Shown here piece after piece: positions 9,643 to 18,146 of a DNA stretch of 64,000 nucleotides. The number at the start of each line of letters is the position of its first letter. Position 1 is the stretch's first letter. The stretch lies in NCBI GenBank assembly GCA_024280835.1, contig JAJRPJ010000004.1, positions 1-64,000 on the forward strand, written 5' to 3'. The position numbers and the translations under genes were made by a program. The notes under the pieces were generated by a model. That model searched no databases and was not told the DNA's origin. It worked only from the letters and a program-made list of their open reading frames with translations. This DNA comes from Candidatus Zixiibacteriota bacterium. GTDB lineage: Bacteria > Zixibacteria > MSB-5A5 > GN15 > JACZUZ01.

Positions 9643-10086
9643 ATGCAGGCCCCAGATGTAGAATTCACCGCTCCCGATGAACAATATTGCCAGCGAACCG
9701 AGAAACTGTTCTACGATATGCCGTTTGTGAAGTTCTTGGATTTGAAAATCGCAGGTATGGGTCCGGGCTGGCTGGACTGCCAAGTGATTAATCGCCCAGA
9801 GCTGCAACAGCAAAATGGCTTTCTGCATGCGGGAGTAATCGCGACCTTGGCCGATATGTCCGCTGGAATCTCGGCGGCCACATTAATCGACAAAGACCAC
9901 AGTGCGCTATCCGCCGAATTCAAAATAGTTCTTCTACGTCCAGGACTCGGCGAGCGATTCATCGCCCGAGGCCGAACAATCAAACGCGGACGCAAACTCA
10001 GCGTAGCTGAAAGTTGGATTTATGGTGTCACTGGCGACAAAGAGAAATTGATAGCTCGCGGCTATTTGACCTTGGCGGTGATTTGA
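9643..10086 (+). CDS. PaaI-family hotdog-fold thioesterase
   Basis: 147 residues; AAGGA lies nine bases before the ATG. The hotdog signature is clear: GWLDCQVINRPELQQQNGFLHAG.IATLADMSAGISA (about 42-80), then SAEFKIVLLRPGLGERFIARGRTIKRGRKLSVAE (about 90-125). The N of QQNGFLHAG and the D of LADMS fall at the usual catalytic and substrate positions of PaaI-like acyl-CoA thioesterases. The substrate (aromatic or short-chain acyl-CoA) cannot be read from sequence. The gene stands alone, with its own promoter, between two leftward genes, and its stop is one base from the end of the convergent next gene. Confidence 0.88.
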   Translation: MQAPDVEFTAPDEQYCQRTEKLFYDMPFVKFLDLKIAGMGPGWLDCQVINRPELQQQNGFLHAGVIATLADMSAGISAATLIDKDHSALSAEFKIVLLRPGLGERFIARGRTIKRGRKLSVAESWIYGVTGDKEKLIARGYLTLAVI

Positions 10087-10087
10087 G

Positions 10088-11122
10088 TCATGGAGAAAGT
10101 TCTCTCACACTTACATCATGATTCTTAAGGGAATCAATCTGCGACCTGGATAGAAACACTTTGAAGCTACCAATATAGTTAAAACGACGAATCTTCCGCG
10201 AGAATGTCTTGACTAGCAACAAACCGGCTGAATCAAAAACCGTAACTATCACAGAATATCTTCTTTCAGCTTTTGGCGCCAGCTTGAGCGAATCCGAGAC
10301 GTTTAGCATTCCAACCCACGGAGCGCTTGAATCTGCATTTAGAATCATCTGGAATCTATACTCTCCAGACTCTCTCAGATACCACTTACCGAAATGACCG
10401 AGATATTCCAGACTAGGATCAGTATTGGGTGTCTGCTCCATCTCCCAAAGCCGTGTCTCCGCCTCCTCAATTTCGTCGCGCGGAGGTGGCGCTGGCGCAA
10501 ATGTTACCTTCGTGTAACTATCTGGCGAAGGTAACTCCCTTTTTTGAGCGACATACGCCGAATCGTATATGACCTCTGCATGAGCTACTGGTACTTTTTC
10601 CGTCCAATCAGGACCATTATACCACCCATAGAGTTCAAATTGATTTTTCGGAACATCTCTAGCGTCACCCCAAAACACTCGCGTCATTCCGTTGCGAGTG
10701 ACAAAACTCCTTATAATTGGCCACTGCTCCAACTTACCTTTATCATTTTCAATATCGAGTATGATCTTGAATCCGCAGGTGTCCTTTGGGATGATGAATT
10801 CAAATATCTTCGTGTCCCATTTGCGATCTTCAAGCGCTGATTCCCACTCTAACTCTGGACTTCCAATGAATTCAACGTCTTTTAGTCCCGTTAATCCTAT
10901 CAGAGTGAACTTCACGGTCGTTGCTTTGAGGAATTTCCCTAATGCTCCCTGAGTATACCTGAATGAAAACTTAACGGGAACGCCAGACTTTACCTCTCCT
11001 ATTGGTTCAAGAGTATACTCAAGAGCAACCGAACGTCCAGGCGGGGTCGCATTCACAGCACCCTGCCATACCAAAGCCAAGACGCCTAATATACCAAAAA
11101 GTATTCTACAAATACGCGCCAT
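10088..11122 (-). CDS. Secreted hypothetical protein
   Basis: 344 residues; GGGA six bases before the ATG supports the start. A signal peptide (ILFGILGVLALVWQGAVNA) ends near residue 26. The mature part is beta-rich: an opening section about transport-style FSFRYTQG/VKFTLIGL strands, a central GDARDVPKNQFELYGWYNGPDW, a proline-rich loop (APAPPPRDE) and a closing YSVIVTVFDSAGLLLVKTFSRKIRRF section. It looks like two or more immunoglobulin-like modules. There are no metal or catalytic motifs and no lipobox. No family was recognised; a periplasmic or surface location is inferred from the leader. Confidence 0.7.
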   Translation of the reverse strand: MARICRILFGILGVLALVWQGAVNATPPGRSVALEYTLEPIGEVKSGVPVKFSFRYTQGALGKFLKATTVKFTLIGLTGLKDVEFIGSPELEWESALEDRKWDTKIFEFIIPKDTCGFKIILDIENDKGKLEQWPIIRSFVTRNGMTRVFWGDARDVPKNQFELYGWYNGPDWTEKVPVAHAEVIYDSAYVAQKRELPSPDSYTKVTFAPAPPPRDEIEEAETRLWEMEQTPNTDPSLEYLGHFGKWYLRESGEYRFQMILNADSSAPWVGMLNVSDSLKLAPKAERRYSVIVTVFDSAGLLLVKTFSRKIRRFNYIGSFKVFLSRSQIDSLKNHDVSVRELSP

Positions 11123-11279
11123 AAATTTCCCATTTTAGCAATGCATTTAGGTTTTCCCAGGCACATACAATATACAAAAAATAGCGCTGATTACCAATGC
11201 TAAATTCTGGCCGACACGCTCTGTGTAATTGAGAATGCGCAGATGCATCACAATATTGAAACTTGTCTCAAGTCAATCC

Positions 11280-11309
11280 TAGCGCTTATCTTCTCAAAGA
11301 GGAGCGCTA
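11280..11309 (+). promoter_or_regulatory. Hairpin enclosing the ribosome-binding site of the metal ATPase
   Basis: TAGCGCT (11280-11286) pairs with AGCGCTA (11303-11309), and an inner TCTC/GAGG helix closes an AAA loop (96-98). The GAGGAG Shine-Dalgarno (11299-11304) lies wholly inside the structure, one base before the ATG at 11311. It could gate translation. Confidence 0.4.
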
Positions 11310-11310
11310 T

Positions 11311-13206
11311 ATGCCAAACACAGAACCTACATTCATTCGCAAGATATTCTTCGGAAAGATATTTTCTTATCCGCTTGAGGCCTACATAACAGTTGTCGCG
11401 CTACTCGGTATTATCAGTAGCTTGATTATGCAGTATGGTCTCGGCTACCCTGTGCAGTCTTATGAAATGCCGCTTTTGATAACTTTGGTTCTTGGTGGCG
11501 CGCCACTGGTATTCGAACTTCTTGTCAAAATGTTTAAGCGTCAATTCGGTTCGGATTTGCTGGCGGGGATTTCAATCGTCACGGCTGTCTTGCTCGAAGA
11601 ATATCTGGCTGGCGCTATTGTGGTGTTGATGCTCTCTGGTGGCGAGACACTCGAAGAATATGCGGTCGGCCGCGCTTCATCGGCGCTCAATGCACTCGCC
11701 AAGCGCATGCCAACTATCGCTCACAAAAAATCCGCATCGGGTGAAGTTAGTGACGTTCGACTAACTGACATCCAAATCAAAGACACTATCATCATCTACC
11801 CTCATGAGATTTGCCCAGTTGATGGAATAGTAATCGAAGGCCGCGGGGTGATGGATGAGTCATATCTCACTGGCGAGCCATTCCAGATGTCCAAAACGCC
11901 AGGTAGTGAGGTTATCTCAGGCGCGGTCAATGGCGAATCAGCGCTAACTATCACAGCCACAAAACTAACTGAGGATTCACGTTATGCTAAAATCATGCAG
12001 GTCATGCGCGAATCCGAACAGAGCCGACCAGAAATGCGTCGTCTCGGCGATCAACTTGGCGCATGGTACACACCGCTGGCGGTGACAATCGCAGTGGCGG
12101 CTTGGTGGTTCTCAGGTGACCCTGTGCGTTTTCTTGCAACTCTAGTGATAGCTACTCCCTGCCCACTTTTGATTGCGATTCCAACTGCCATCATCGGCGC
12201 AGTTTCAGTAGCCGCGCGCAGAGCGATTGTCATTCGTGATCCTTCGGCTCTTGAACAATTATCTGAGTGCCGCACAATCATTCTTGATAAGACTGGCACA
12301 ATGACTTTCGGCAGACCGCAACTAACTGACGAAATGTATGCCGAACCAGCCGAGCGCGCGCGAATATTGGCCTATGCCGCCAGTGTCGAGCGCTATTCGA
12401 AGCATCCACTCGCCGCGCCAATTCGTGACGCTATAGATATGGCGCGTCTGCCAATGTTTGAAGTAGCCGAAGTTCACGAACGCCCTGGCGAAGGTATGCG
12501 CGGTATTGTCGATGGTCACAAAGTCGAGATTACAGGCCGTTCAATTTTGCAAAACCAAGGACGCTTAAGTGGCTTACCGTTGCCTCCAACTGGCACGGGT
12601 CTCGAATGTATCATCTTGATTGATGACGAGTATGCTGCTACATACCGTTTCCATGACGCACCGCGTGAAGGCAGCAAATCATTCATCGAACATCTTGGCG
12701 CCAAACACGCCTACGATAAAATCATGATTGTCTCGGGTGACCGAGAATCCGAAGTTCGCTATCTCGCCGAGCAAGTTGGTATCACCGAAATACACGCCGA
12801 AACTACGCCCGAAGAAAAAGTCGCAATCGTGCGCGCCGAGACGTCAAAACAAAAGACACTCTTCATTGGTGACGGTATCAATGACGCCCCCGCGATGACC
12901 GCCGCAACAGTTGGTGTAGCTTTCGGAGCCACTAGTGATGTGACAGCCGAGGCGGCGCATATTGTTGTTATGGAAAGTACGTTGCGCCGAGTCGACGAAC
13001 TTTTTCACATCGGCGCGCGCCTCCGCAATATCGCTTTGCAAAGCGCACTTGGCGGCATGGCGCTGTCAGTTGTCGGGATGTTCCTTGCCGCTTTTGGCTA
13101 CTTGCCGCCAGTTGCTGGCGCTATTGGGCAGGAGATAATAGATCTAGTTGCAGTCTTAAACGCGCTCCGCATGGCATTCATGCCGAAAGAATTGACGGAC
13201 TATTGA
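11311..13206 (+). CDS. P1B-type heavy-metal-translocating ATPase
   Basis: Start set at the ATG at 11311, preceded by GAGGAG; an upstream TTG in frame is less likely. 631 residues. It has the actuator TGEP motif (about 190), the transmembrane metal site TPCPL (T282-L286), phosphorylated D326 in DKTGTMT, the HP dipeptide (SKHPLAAP), and the hinge GDGINDAPA. There is no N-terminal HMA or CxxC domain, so the protein begins directly at the first helices. P1B ATPases export metal ions using ATP. CPC is typical of Cu/Zn types, whereas TPC defines a less-studied group for which Ni/Fe transport has been shown in a rhizobial member. Metal identity is therefore inferred only weakly. Confidence 0.9.
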   Translation: MPNTEPTFIRKIFFGKIFSYPLEAYITVVALLGIISSLIMQYGLGYPVQSYEMPLLITLVLGGAPLVFELLVKMFKRQFGSDLLAGISIVTAVLLEEYLAGAIVVLMLSGGETLEEYAVGRASSALNALAKRMPTIAHKKSASGEVSDVRLTDIQIKDTIIIYPHEICPVDGIVIEGRGVMDESYLTGEPFQMSKTPGSEVISGAVNGESALTITATKLTEDSRYAKIMQVMRESEQSRPEMRRLGDQLGAWYTPLAVTIAVAAWWFSGDPVRFLATLVIATPCPLLIAIPTAIIGAVSVAARRAIVIRDPSALEQLSECRTIILDKTGTMTFGRPQLTDEMYAEPAERARILAYAASVERYSKHPLAAPIRDAIDMARLPMFEVAEVHERPGEGMRGIVDGHKVEITGRSILQNQGRLSGLPLPPTGTGLECIILIDDEYAATYRFHDAPREGSKSFIEHLGAKHAYDKIMIVSGDRESEVRYLAEQVGITEIHAETTPEEKVAIVRAETSKQKTLFIGDGINDAPAMTAATVGVAFGATSDVTAEAAHIVVMESTLRRVDELFHIGARLRNIALQSALGGMALSVVGMFLAAFGYLPPVAGAIGQEIIDLVAVLNALRMAFMPKELTDY

Positions 13207-13357
13207 TCATTATTCCCCTAGTTAATAGCCTCCTGTACAACACCTTACCTTACTTTTCTCTCGGTTTCAAAAATTATATTTGAACCAAACCTATTCTTCT
13301 GCGACCTTATCACTGGAAGTAGATGACAAAACTCTCCAAGAGGAATTATCGTTTACC

Positions 13358-13381
13358 GTAGGGGCATAGCGTGCTATGCCC
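13358..13381 (+). repeat. REP hairpin (GTAG type), plus orientation
   Basis: GTAG foot (13358-13361) followed by the perfect hairpin GGGCATAGC-GT-GCTATGCCC (13362-13381). Confidence 0.8.
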
Positions 13382-13435
13382 GTTTGTCACTTGTATCATT
13401 GCGACTGGTCAAATGTAGCTAACCTTTCGTTAAGT

Positions 13436-13457
13436 GTAGGGGCAGGGTTGCCCTGCC
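13436..13457 (+). repeat. REP hairpin (GTAG type), plus orientation, different stem
   Basis: GTAGG foot followed by GGCAGGG-TTG-CCCTGCC (13441-13457). The stem sequence differs from the other copies but pairing is kept. Confidence 0.75.
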
Positions 13458-13479
13458 TTTTCTCTGCTGGAGAAAGAAA

Positions 13480-13502
13480 GGCGCCGAAACGGCGCCACTA
13501 CC
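13480..13502 (-). repeat. REP-like hairpin (GTAG type), minus orientation
   Basis: On the minus strand GTAGT precedes GGCGCCG-TTT-CGGCGCC. The stem is a third sequence version with perfect pairing. Confidence 0.65.
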
Positions 13503-13532
13503 GTTGGAGATATTGTGCTGAAATCTAGAGAA

Positions 13533-13555
13533 GGCACAGCGCGCTGTGCCCCTAC
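13533..13555 (-). repeat. REP hairpin (GTAG type), minus orientation
   Basis: On the minus strand a GTAGG foot precedes GGCACAGC-GC-GCTGTGCC (13533-13550 paired), the same stem as the copies around 31.9-32.5 kb. Confidence 0.8.
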
Positions 13556-13610
13556 GGATTCGGTCGGGTGTCTTGGAGAATGGTGACAAGTTGGATTTAG
13601 ATTGGCATAG

Positions 13611-14183
13611 ATGAAAAACATAACTAAACAAATCGAAACCGAACTGCTGGTTATGCGCTGTCAGGACGGTGAGGCCGAGGCGTTTCGGGAGTTGGTCAAC
13701 CTTTGGCAGACTCGACTCAGTCGCTTTGCCTATCGTTTGACTGGCAATCAAGAAGCCAGCGCTGATATCACTCAGGACTGTTGGATGGCCGCAGTCCGTG
13801 GAATTCGCAAACTCAACGACCCAGCGCTCTTTCGCGCTTGGCTGTTTCGAGTTGCGGCCAACAAATGCGCCGATTGGATTCGCCGCGAACAAAAGAGTCG
13901 CAAAACGTTCGAAGAACTTAGCGCCGAACAAGAGGCGCAACCTTTAGACCTGACAGCGCCTAATAATTCCAACGAAGAGGATGATGTTACTCAGCTTCGA
14001 CGTGCTTTACGGAAATTACCCAGAGAACAACGCACAATTCTGAACATGCGTTACCTTGAAGGAATAAAGACAGAACAAATCGCGACGCTCCTTGGGATAC
14101 CCCAAGGCACAGTCAAATCTCGCTTGTATCATGCGCGCAACGCATTGCGAGAGTTAATCCAAGTATCAAATTCAAAAAATTAG
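13611..14183 (+). CDS. ECF-type RNA polymerase sigma factor
   Basis: 190 residues. Region 2 is at about 20-90 (EAFRELVNLWQTRLSRFAYRLTGN, then DITQDCWMAAVRGI, FRAWLFRVAANKCADWIRR). An acidic linker (NNSNEEDD) leads to region 4 at about 125-180 (LRKLPREQRTILNMRYLEGIKTEQIATLLGIPQGTVKSRLYHARNAL, with a helix-turn-helix). There is no region 1.1 or 3, as expected for ECF sigmas. The start has no strong Shine-Dalgarno. The next gene, 16 bp downstream, encodes a small two-span membrane protein that may be its partner. The upstream region is filled by REP hairpins. Confidence 0.92.
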   Translation: MKNITKQIETELLVMRCQDGEAEAFRELVNLWQTRLSRFAYRLTGNQEASADITQDCWMAAVRGIRKLNDPALFRAWLFRVAANKCADWIRREQKSRKTFEELSAEQEAQPLDLTAPNNSNEEDDVTQLRRALRKLPREQRTILNMRYLEGIKTEQIATLLGIPQGTVKSRLYHARNALRELIQVSNSKN

Positions 14184-14199
14184 TCAGAAGGAGTATATC

Positions 14200-14607
14200 A
14201 TGAATCAAAAAGACAAACAGAATATCGACCAGAGCAATATTGACCAAAAGATAAGTGAAGCCCTGCTCGCCGAGGACGAAGAGCTTCATGCTGAGTTTAA
14301 TGTTAAGCAAAACATGCTCACCGAGGTCGTTGAAAGTTTTCGCGGTCAATCTCGTTGGTTTACAATCATGGCTTTCGCAGGAATGTGGTTCATGACCGGC
14401 ATCACAGTCGCAACTGGTTATATGTTTTTGCAGTCCGAGTCCTTGCCTGAACTAATTGGCTACGGTGGTGGTTTTTTCTTTTCACTCTCGGCAATCGGCA
14501 TGATGAAACTCTGGTACTGGATGGAGCTGAGTAAGAACTCAGTGACCCGTGAAATCAAACGTGTGGAACTGCAACTAGCGCGACTTTCAGCCAGAATCCC
14601 AAAGTAG
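14200..14607 (+). CDS. Small membrane protein beside sigma factor (DUF6768-like)
   Basis: 135 residues; GAAGGAG lies eight bases before the ATG. A hydrophilic N-terminus (MNQKDKQNIDQSN...LLAEDEELHAEFNVKQNML) of about 58 residues is followed by two transmembrane helices (about 59-79 and 86-106) with a short loop, then a basic amphipathic tail (EIKRVELQLARLSARIPK). The layout matches small proteins of the DUF6768 kind that accompany ECF sigma genes; that family name is recalled, not checked. It has no ZAS zinc motif, so if it is an anti-sigma it is not of the classical class. Coupling to the sigma gene (16-bp gap) is the main argument for a regulatory role. Confidence 0.7.
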   Translation: MNQKDKQNIDQSNIDQKISEALLAEDEELHAEFNVKQNMLTEVVESFRGQSRWFTIMAFAGMWFMTGITVATGYMFLQSESLPELIGYGGGFFFSLSAIGMMKLWYWMELSKNSVTREIKRVELQLARLSARIPK

Positions 14608-14698
14608 TCCAACAAAGGAGTAGGCATACGGCCCGAGAGATTACCGTCTCATCTGGGACGTTTGCTTATTGGCGCTCACTTCCTTATCCTAGGCGCCT

Positions 14699-16048
14699 AT
14701 GACAGAGCGCTATAAAATGTTTACGATTGCCGGTCTCGGGGCCCTGCTGGCAACCTTCGAAACATCATCGGTGAACGTGGCCCTCCCGTCGTTAGCGAAA
14801 CATTTCAATATTGGCATCGATCTTGTCTCGTGGGTAGTTCTTTGCTATTCACTGATAATCGCCCCAACACTTTTGCTCTTTGCGGCTCTTGCGACGCGTA
14901 TAGGTTTCAAGAAAATATATCTAACAGGATTTGCTTTGTTTTCAGTCGGCTCATTGGTAGCTGGTTTCTCTGATGACTTCACATTTCTGATTGTCGGAAG
15001 AATCATCCAAGGACTCGGCGCCTCAATGAACATTGCGCTCGGACCTGCGGTGATTGCCAGCGCGTTTCCAAAAGGGGAACGCGGCAAAGGCATGGGCATG
15101 ATCGCGATGTTGGTTGGTGTGGGATTGTTGGCGGGGCCATTGCTCGGCGGTTATCTTTCCACTATTGACTGGCGTTTGATTTTCTTAGCGCCTTTGCCCC
15201 TCTCGATACTTCCGCTGTTCTTGGTGCCGAGAGTCCACAGTTGGCGTACACCAAGTAATCCTGATAAACGAATCAGTCCACTCTCTGGCGCGGTTCTTTT
15301 TATCGCTATCGGAACTTTTCTCTATGCCACCAAAGCCATCAACAAGTCTGCTGTTAGCTCTGAGTTGATGTATACTTTTTTTGCGATGTCACTAGCTGCT
15401 GTCGCATTTTTCCTTTGGCGCGAACGCAGTCCCGAAAAACAATTGATCGGCTACAAGCTTTTCCGCAATCGCAATTTCAGCATTTCAATCGCTTTGATGT
15501 TTCTAGCCTTTGTTTGCACATCCAGTATTCTAGTCTTAGTGCCATTTTATGTGGAGGGACAATTGGGCCTCTCCGCGCGTGAAGCGGGAATGTTCTTGGC
15601 GATTACGCCAGTGCTGATGTTTTTCTTTGCGCCTGTCGCAGGGCGTGTAGCCGACAAGATCGGCGCGCGTATCCCAGGCATCATTGGTCTAGGATTGTTG
15701 GCGATTGGTGTTTATTTGTTGCGAGGCATAACTCCCGCCGATGGAATCTACGGACTGATAGTACCGCTTGTAACATTTGGAATCGGCTTAGGGATATTTG
15801 GCACACCCAACAGCTCAGATATGATGGGCTCGGTTAGCGACGATATGCGCGGAATTGCCTCAGGAGCGCTTTCAACCACCCGCTCACTATCTATGACATT
15901 CGGCGTGGCAGTCTCTGCGGCACTATTTGTGCATTCCTCAAAAACAGTTGGTCCAGTCGAGGCCTATCAATATGTCTTCACACTAGCTCTAGTAGCGGCG
16001 CTGGCGGCTTTTGGGTTGAGTTTCTTCCGCGAGTCTGGCAAACGGTAA
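14699..16048 (+). CDS. MFS transporter, DHA2-like drug/proton antiporter
   Basis: 449 residues and about 12-14 hydrophobic segments. MFS features are visible: FETSSVNVALPSLAKHF in TM1 (D/E-rich DHA2-type opening), motif A-like LATRIGFKKIYLTG in loop 2-3, RIIQGLGASM in TM4, and antiporter motif C GLLAGPLLGGYL in TM5. Loop 8-9 has a second motif A (GRVADKIGARIPG). DHA2 members expel drugs or metabolites in exchange for protons in the inner membrane. There is no strong Shine-Dalgarno; the ATG at 14699 is the first possible start after an in-frame stop. It is convergent with the next gene and only 18 bp separate the two stops. Confidence 0.85.
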   Translation: MTERYKMFTIAGLGALLATFETSSVNVALPSLAKHFNIGIDLVSWVVLCYSLIIAPTLLLFAALATRIGFKKIYLTGFALFSVGSLVAGFSDDFTFLIVGRIIQGLGASMNIALGPAVIASAFPKGERGKGMGMIAMLVGVGLLAGPLLGGYLSTIDWRLIFLAPLPLSILPLFLVPRVHSWRTPSNPDKRISPLSGAVLFIAIGTFLYATKAINKSAVSSELMYTFFAMSLAAVAFFLWRERSPEKQLIGYKLFRNRNFSISIALMFLAFVCTSSILVLVPFYVEGQLGLSAREAGMFLAITPVLMFFFAPVAGRVADKIGARIPGIIGLGLLAIGVYLLRGITPADGIYGLIVPLVTFGIGLGIFGTPNSSDMMGSVSDDMRGIASGALSTTRSLSMTFGVAVSAALFVHSSKTVGPVEAYQYVFTLALVAALAAFGLSFFRESGKR

Positions 16049-16066
16049 GAGCAACAAAGACGCGAA

Positions 16067-17236
16067 TTACTCAAGCGCCTGCTTGAAATCTTCTAGCAAC
16101 TCATCGACATCTTCAATACCAACAGAGACACGCACCAAGTCATCTGTTAGGCCTAGCCTTTCGCGCTCCTCGACGGGTATTCCCATATGCGTGCTGCGGC
16201 TGGGTTGTACTACCAATGTTTCAACGCCACCCAAACTTGCGGCATGTTTTGGAATAGTGACACTATTGAGGAAGCGCTCAGCTGTGGCAGAGTCTTTCGT
16301 GTAGAAAGAAAGCATGCCGCCATAACCGCTCATCACGCTCTTAGCATTTTTGTGTGACGGGTCATCAGTTAGTCCAGGGTAGTTGACTTTACGGATTGCA
16401 TCATGTTGCGCGAAGAACTCAGCGATTCTCTGGGCATTGCTATTTTGACGCTCAATACGTAGCGCCAAAGTTTTCATACCACGTTCAAGTAAGAAGCAAG
16501 CATGAGGGTCAAGTGAGCCACCTAGATGTAGGAGTTTGTGATTGATTTTTGCAATATTCTCCTCAGAGCCAATCACCGCTCCGGCGACAATGTCCGAATG
16601 TCCGCAAAGATATTTTGTGGCGCTATGCACTACCAAATCAAAACCAATTTCTAATGGCCGAAAGTTTACCGCAGTGGCAAAAGTATTGTCTATCACTGAA
16701 ATCAAATTGTGCGCTTTGGCAAATTCAACAACAGCACGCAAATCGCCAACTTCCATCAGTGGATTGGATATGCTCTCCACATAGAACATTTTCGTGTTCT
16801 TGTTAATCGCTTTTTCCCATGCCGATACATCAGCGCCAGGGCCAGCGGGAACATTGTCATACGAAAAACCAAAACCAGCGGCGTCCTCATCCAAAAAATT
16901 CTGCGCGCCACCATAGAGTGTATTTTGCGCAAGAATATGATCACCAGCGTTGACAAATGTCAAAATTGTGGCGCTAATAGCGGCCATACCGCTGGAGGTG
17001 ACATGTGCCGCTTCACCGCTTTCGATTGCGGCTAGTTTGTTATGCAAAACGTGATGATTGGGAGTGTTGTTCAGGCGAATATATCGAACTGCCTCATAAG
17101 TATTCTCATCGCTCATCAAGTAATTGGCAGATTGGAAAATAGGCGTGGCAATAGCGCCTTCGATGTTCGGATGCGGTGAGCCAGCATGGACGAGATTCGT
17201 CGCTAACGTTTTGTATCTCTTCTTGTAATCGGTCAT
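16067..17236 (-). CDS. Cys/Met metabolism PLP-dependent enzyme (trans-sulfuration family)
   Basis: Start set at the ATG at 17236 (AAGGA seven bases upstream); 389 residues. The PLP-binding lysine is K208 in HSATKY, with D183 (VIDNTFAT) for the pyridine nitrogen and SSGMAA (81-86) for phosphate binding. These fit cystathionine gamma-synthase, cystathionine beta/gamma-lyase, methionine gamma-lyase or O-acetylhomoserine sulfhydrylase. The usual RYGNPT segment near residue 55 appears as YIRLNNTPN, a variant subgroup, so the exact reaction cannot be fixed. The methyltransferase gene lies 34 bp upstream in the same direction, suggesting a shared transcript and a link to methionine or S-adenosylmethionine metabolism. 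Confidence 0.9.
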   Translation of the reverse strand: MTDYKKRYKTLATNLVHAGSPHPNIEGAIATPIFQSANYLMSDENTYEAVRYIRLNNTPNHHVLHNKLAAIESGEAAHVTSSGMAAISATILTFVNAGDHILAQNTLYGGAQNFLDEDAAGFGFSYDNVPAGPGADVSAWEKAINKNTKMFYVESISNPLMEVGDLRAVVEFAKAHNLISVIDNTFATAVNFRPLEIGFDLVVHSATKYLCGHSDIVAGAVIGSEENIAKINHKLLHLGGSLDPHACFLLERGMKTLALRIERQNSNAQRIAEFFAQHDAIRKVNYPGLTDDPSHKNAKSVMSGYGGMLSFYTKDSATAERFLNSVTIPKHAASLGGVETLVVQPSRSTHMGIPVEERERLGLTDDLVRVSVGIEDVDELLEDFKQALE

Positions 17237-17270
17237 CTTCGTTCCTTCATGGCCAACCGACAAAACTGAA

Positions 17271-18110
17271 TTACGTTTTGTTAGGTTTATGCCAAACAGT
17301 TTGGATTACGACAATAGCGCCGTCTTGCATATTCTGCACAACATTGGAAGCTTGCTCTGTAAAACCATCGGCTCCAGAAAGTGAGGCGCTTTCGCGTGCA
17401 ACTTTTCCATCTTCGCCAATATTGAGCTTCTTCTGGAACCAGCGGATAGAGAATTCCGTCAAATCGTTCCAATGATTTTCCTTGAATCCAACTTCGGCAA
17501 GCTCATTGCGCACCCAGACTGCAGGCCTAACAAAACTAATAGATTCATCAGGCGCCCAGAGAACAGGAAATTTCATGGGAGTGTCACTGGCACCCATGAT
17601 CTCATGTATCGCTAGAGTCCCACCTGGCCGCAAAACACGAAACATTTCGCGATAGAGCTTGCTCCGCTCGGGAATATTCATCGCCGCGAACTGTGTCCAA
17701 ACCACATCAAAGCTTTCATCTTCAAATGGCATTTCCAAAGCGCTACCGCATTTGAATGAAATCTTATCGGACAGACCCACTAGCTTTGTAAACTCACTAG
17801 CGGTCCTGCAAAACTCTTCGGTGATATCCAGCCCTGTCACTTGTGCGCCAAATTCACCAGCCAAAGTTCGCGCAGGGCCACCTATCCCAGAGCCGACATC
17901 GAGAACAGCTTTGCCCTTAGTGATACCTGCAAGTTTCGACATGTTGCGTGTTTCACCACGTCCACCAATATGTAATTCATCATAGGACGACAAATCATCA
18001 CAAGTTAACGCTGAGATATCTTTACCTGATTCTACTATTTGATCAGAAATCCTCTCGAATAGACCTGCTTTGCCATAATGCTTGTTCACAGAACTTGTGT
18101 AATCACTCAT
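17271..18110 (-). CDS. Class I SAM-dependent methyltransferase (sarcosine/dimethylglycine-MT-like)
   Basis: 279 residues. Motif I is VLDVGSGIGGPAR (69-81), followed by the acidic ribose-binding GLDITEEF, motif II ALEMPFEDESFDVVWT, and the post-motif RVLRPGGTLAIHE. The segment YDELHIGGRGETRNMSKLAGI before motif I is characteristic of small-amine N-methyltransferases such as sarcosine/dimethylglycine and phosphoethanolamine methyltransferases. That points to an amine substrate and possibly glycine-betaine-type osmolyte synthesis, though a different small acceptor is possible. It precedes the PLP enzyme by 34 bp and follows rpe by 36 bp, so it is part of a leftward cluster. Confidence 0.85.
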   Translation of the reverse strand: MSDYTSSVNKHYGKAGLFERISDQIVESGKDISALTCDDLSSYDELHIGGRGETRNMSKLAGITKGKAVLDVGSGIGGPARTLAGEFGAQVTGLDITEEFCRTASEFTKLVGLSDKISFKCGSALEMPFEDESFDVVWTQFAAMNIPERSKLYREMFRVLRPGGTLAIHEIMGASDTPMKFPVLWAPDESISFVRPAVWVRNELAEVGFKENHWNDLTEFSIRWFQKKLNIGEDGKVARESASLSGADGFTEQASNVVQNMQDGAIVVIQTVWHKPNKT

Positions 18111-18146
18111 ATAGTTACCTCTAGATGTTGTTTGCTGGCTACGGAA

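Larger units (their letters stand above)
13207..13610. other. Intergenic block with four REP hairpins
   Basis: This 404-bp gap lies between the ATPase and the sigma factor gene. It contains four REP-type palindromes, given separately, in two head-to-head pairs (plus, plus, minus, minus). The last hairpin ends about 55 bp before the sigma factor ATG, so the sigma gene's promoter must lie among or beyond them. Confidence 0.7.

Noticed and set aside
13419-13940. 173-codon minus frame overlapping the sigma factor
   Set aside because: Opposite a well-conserved ECF sigma gene and runs into the REP hairpins; shadow.
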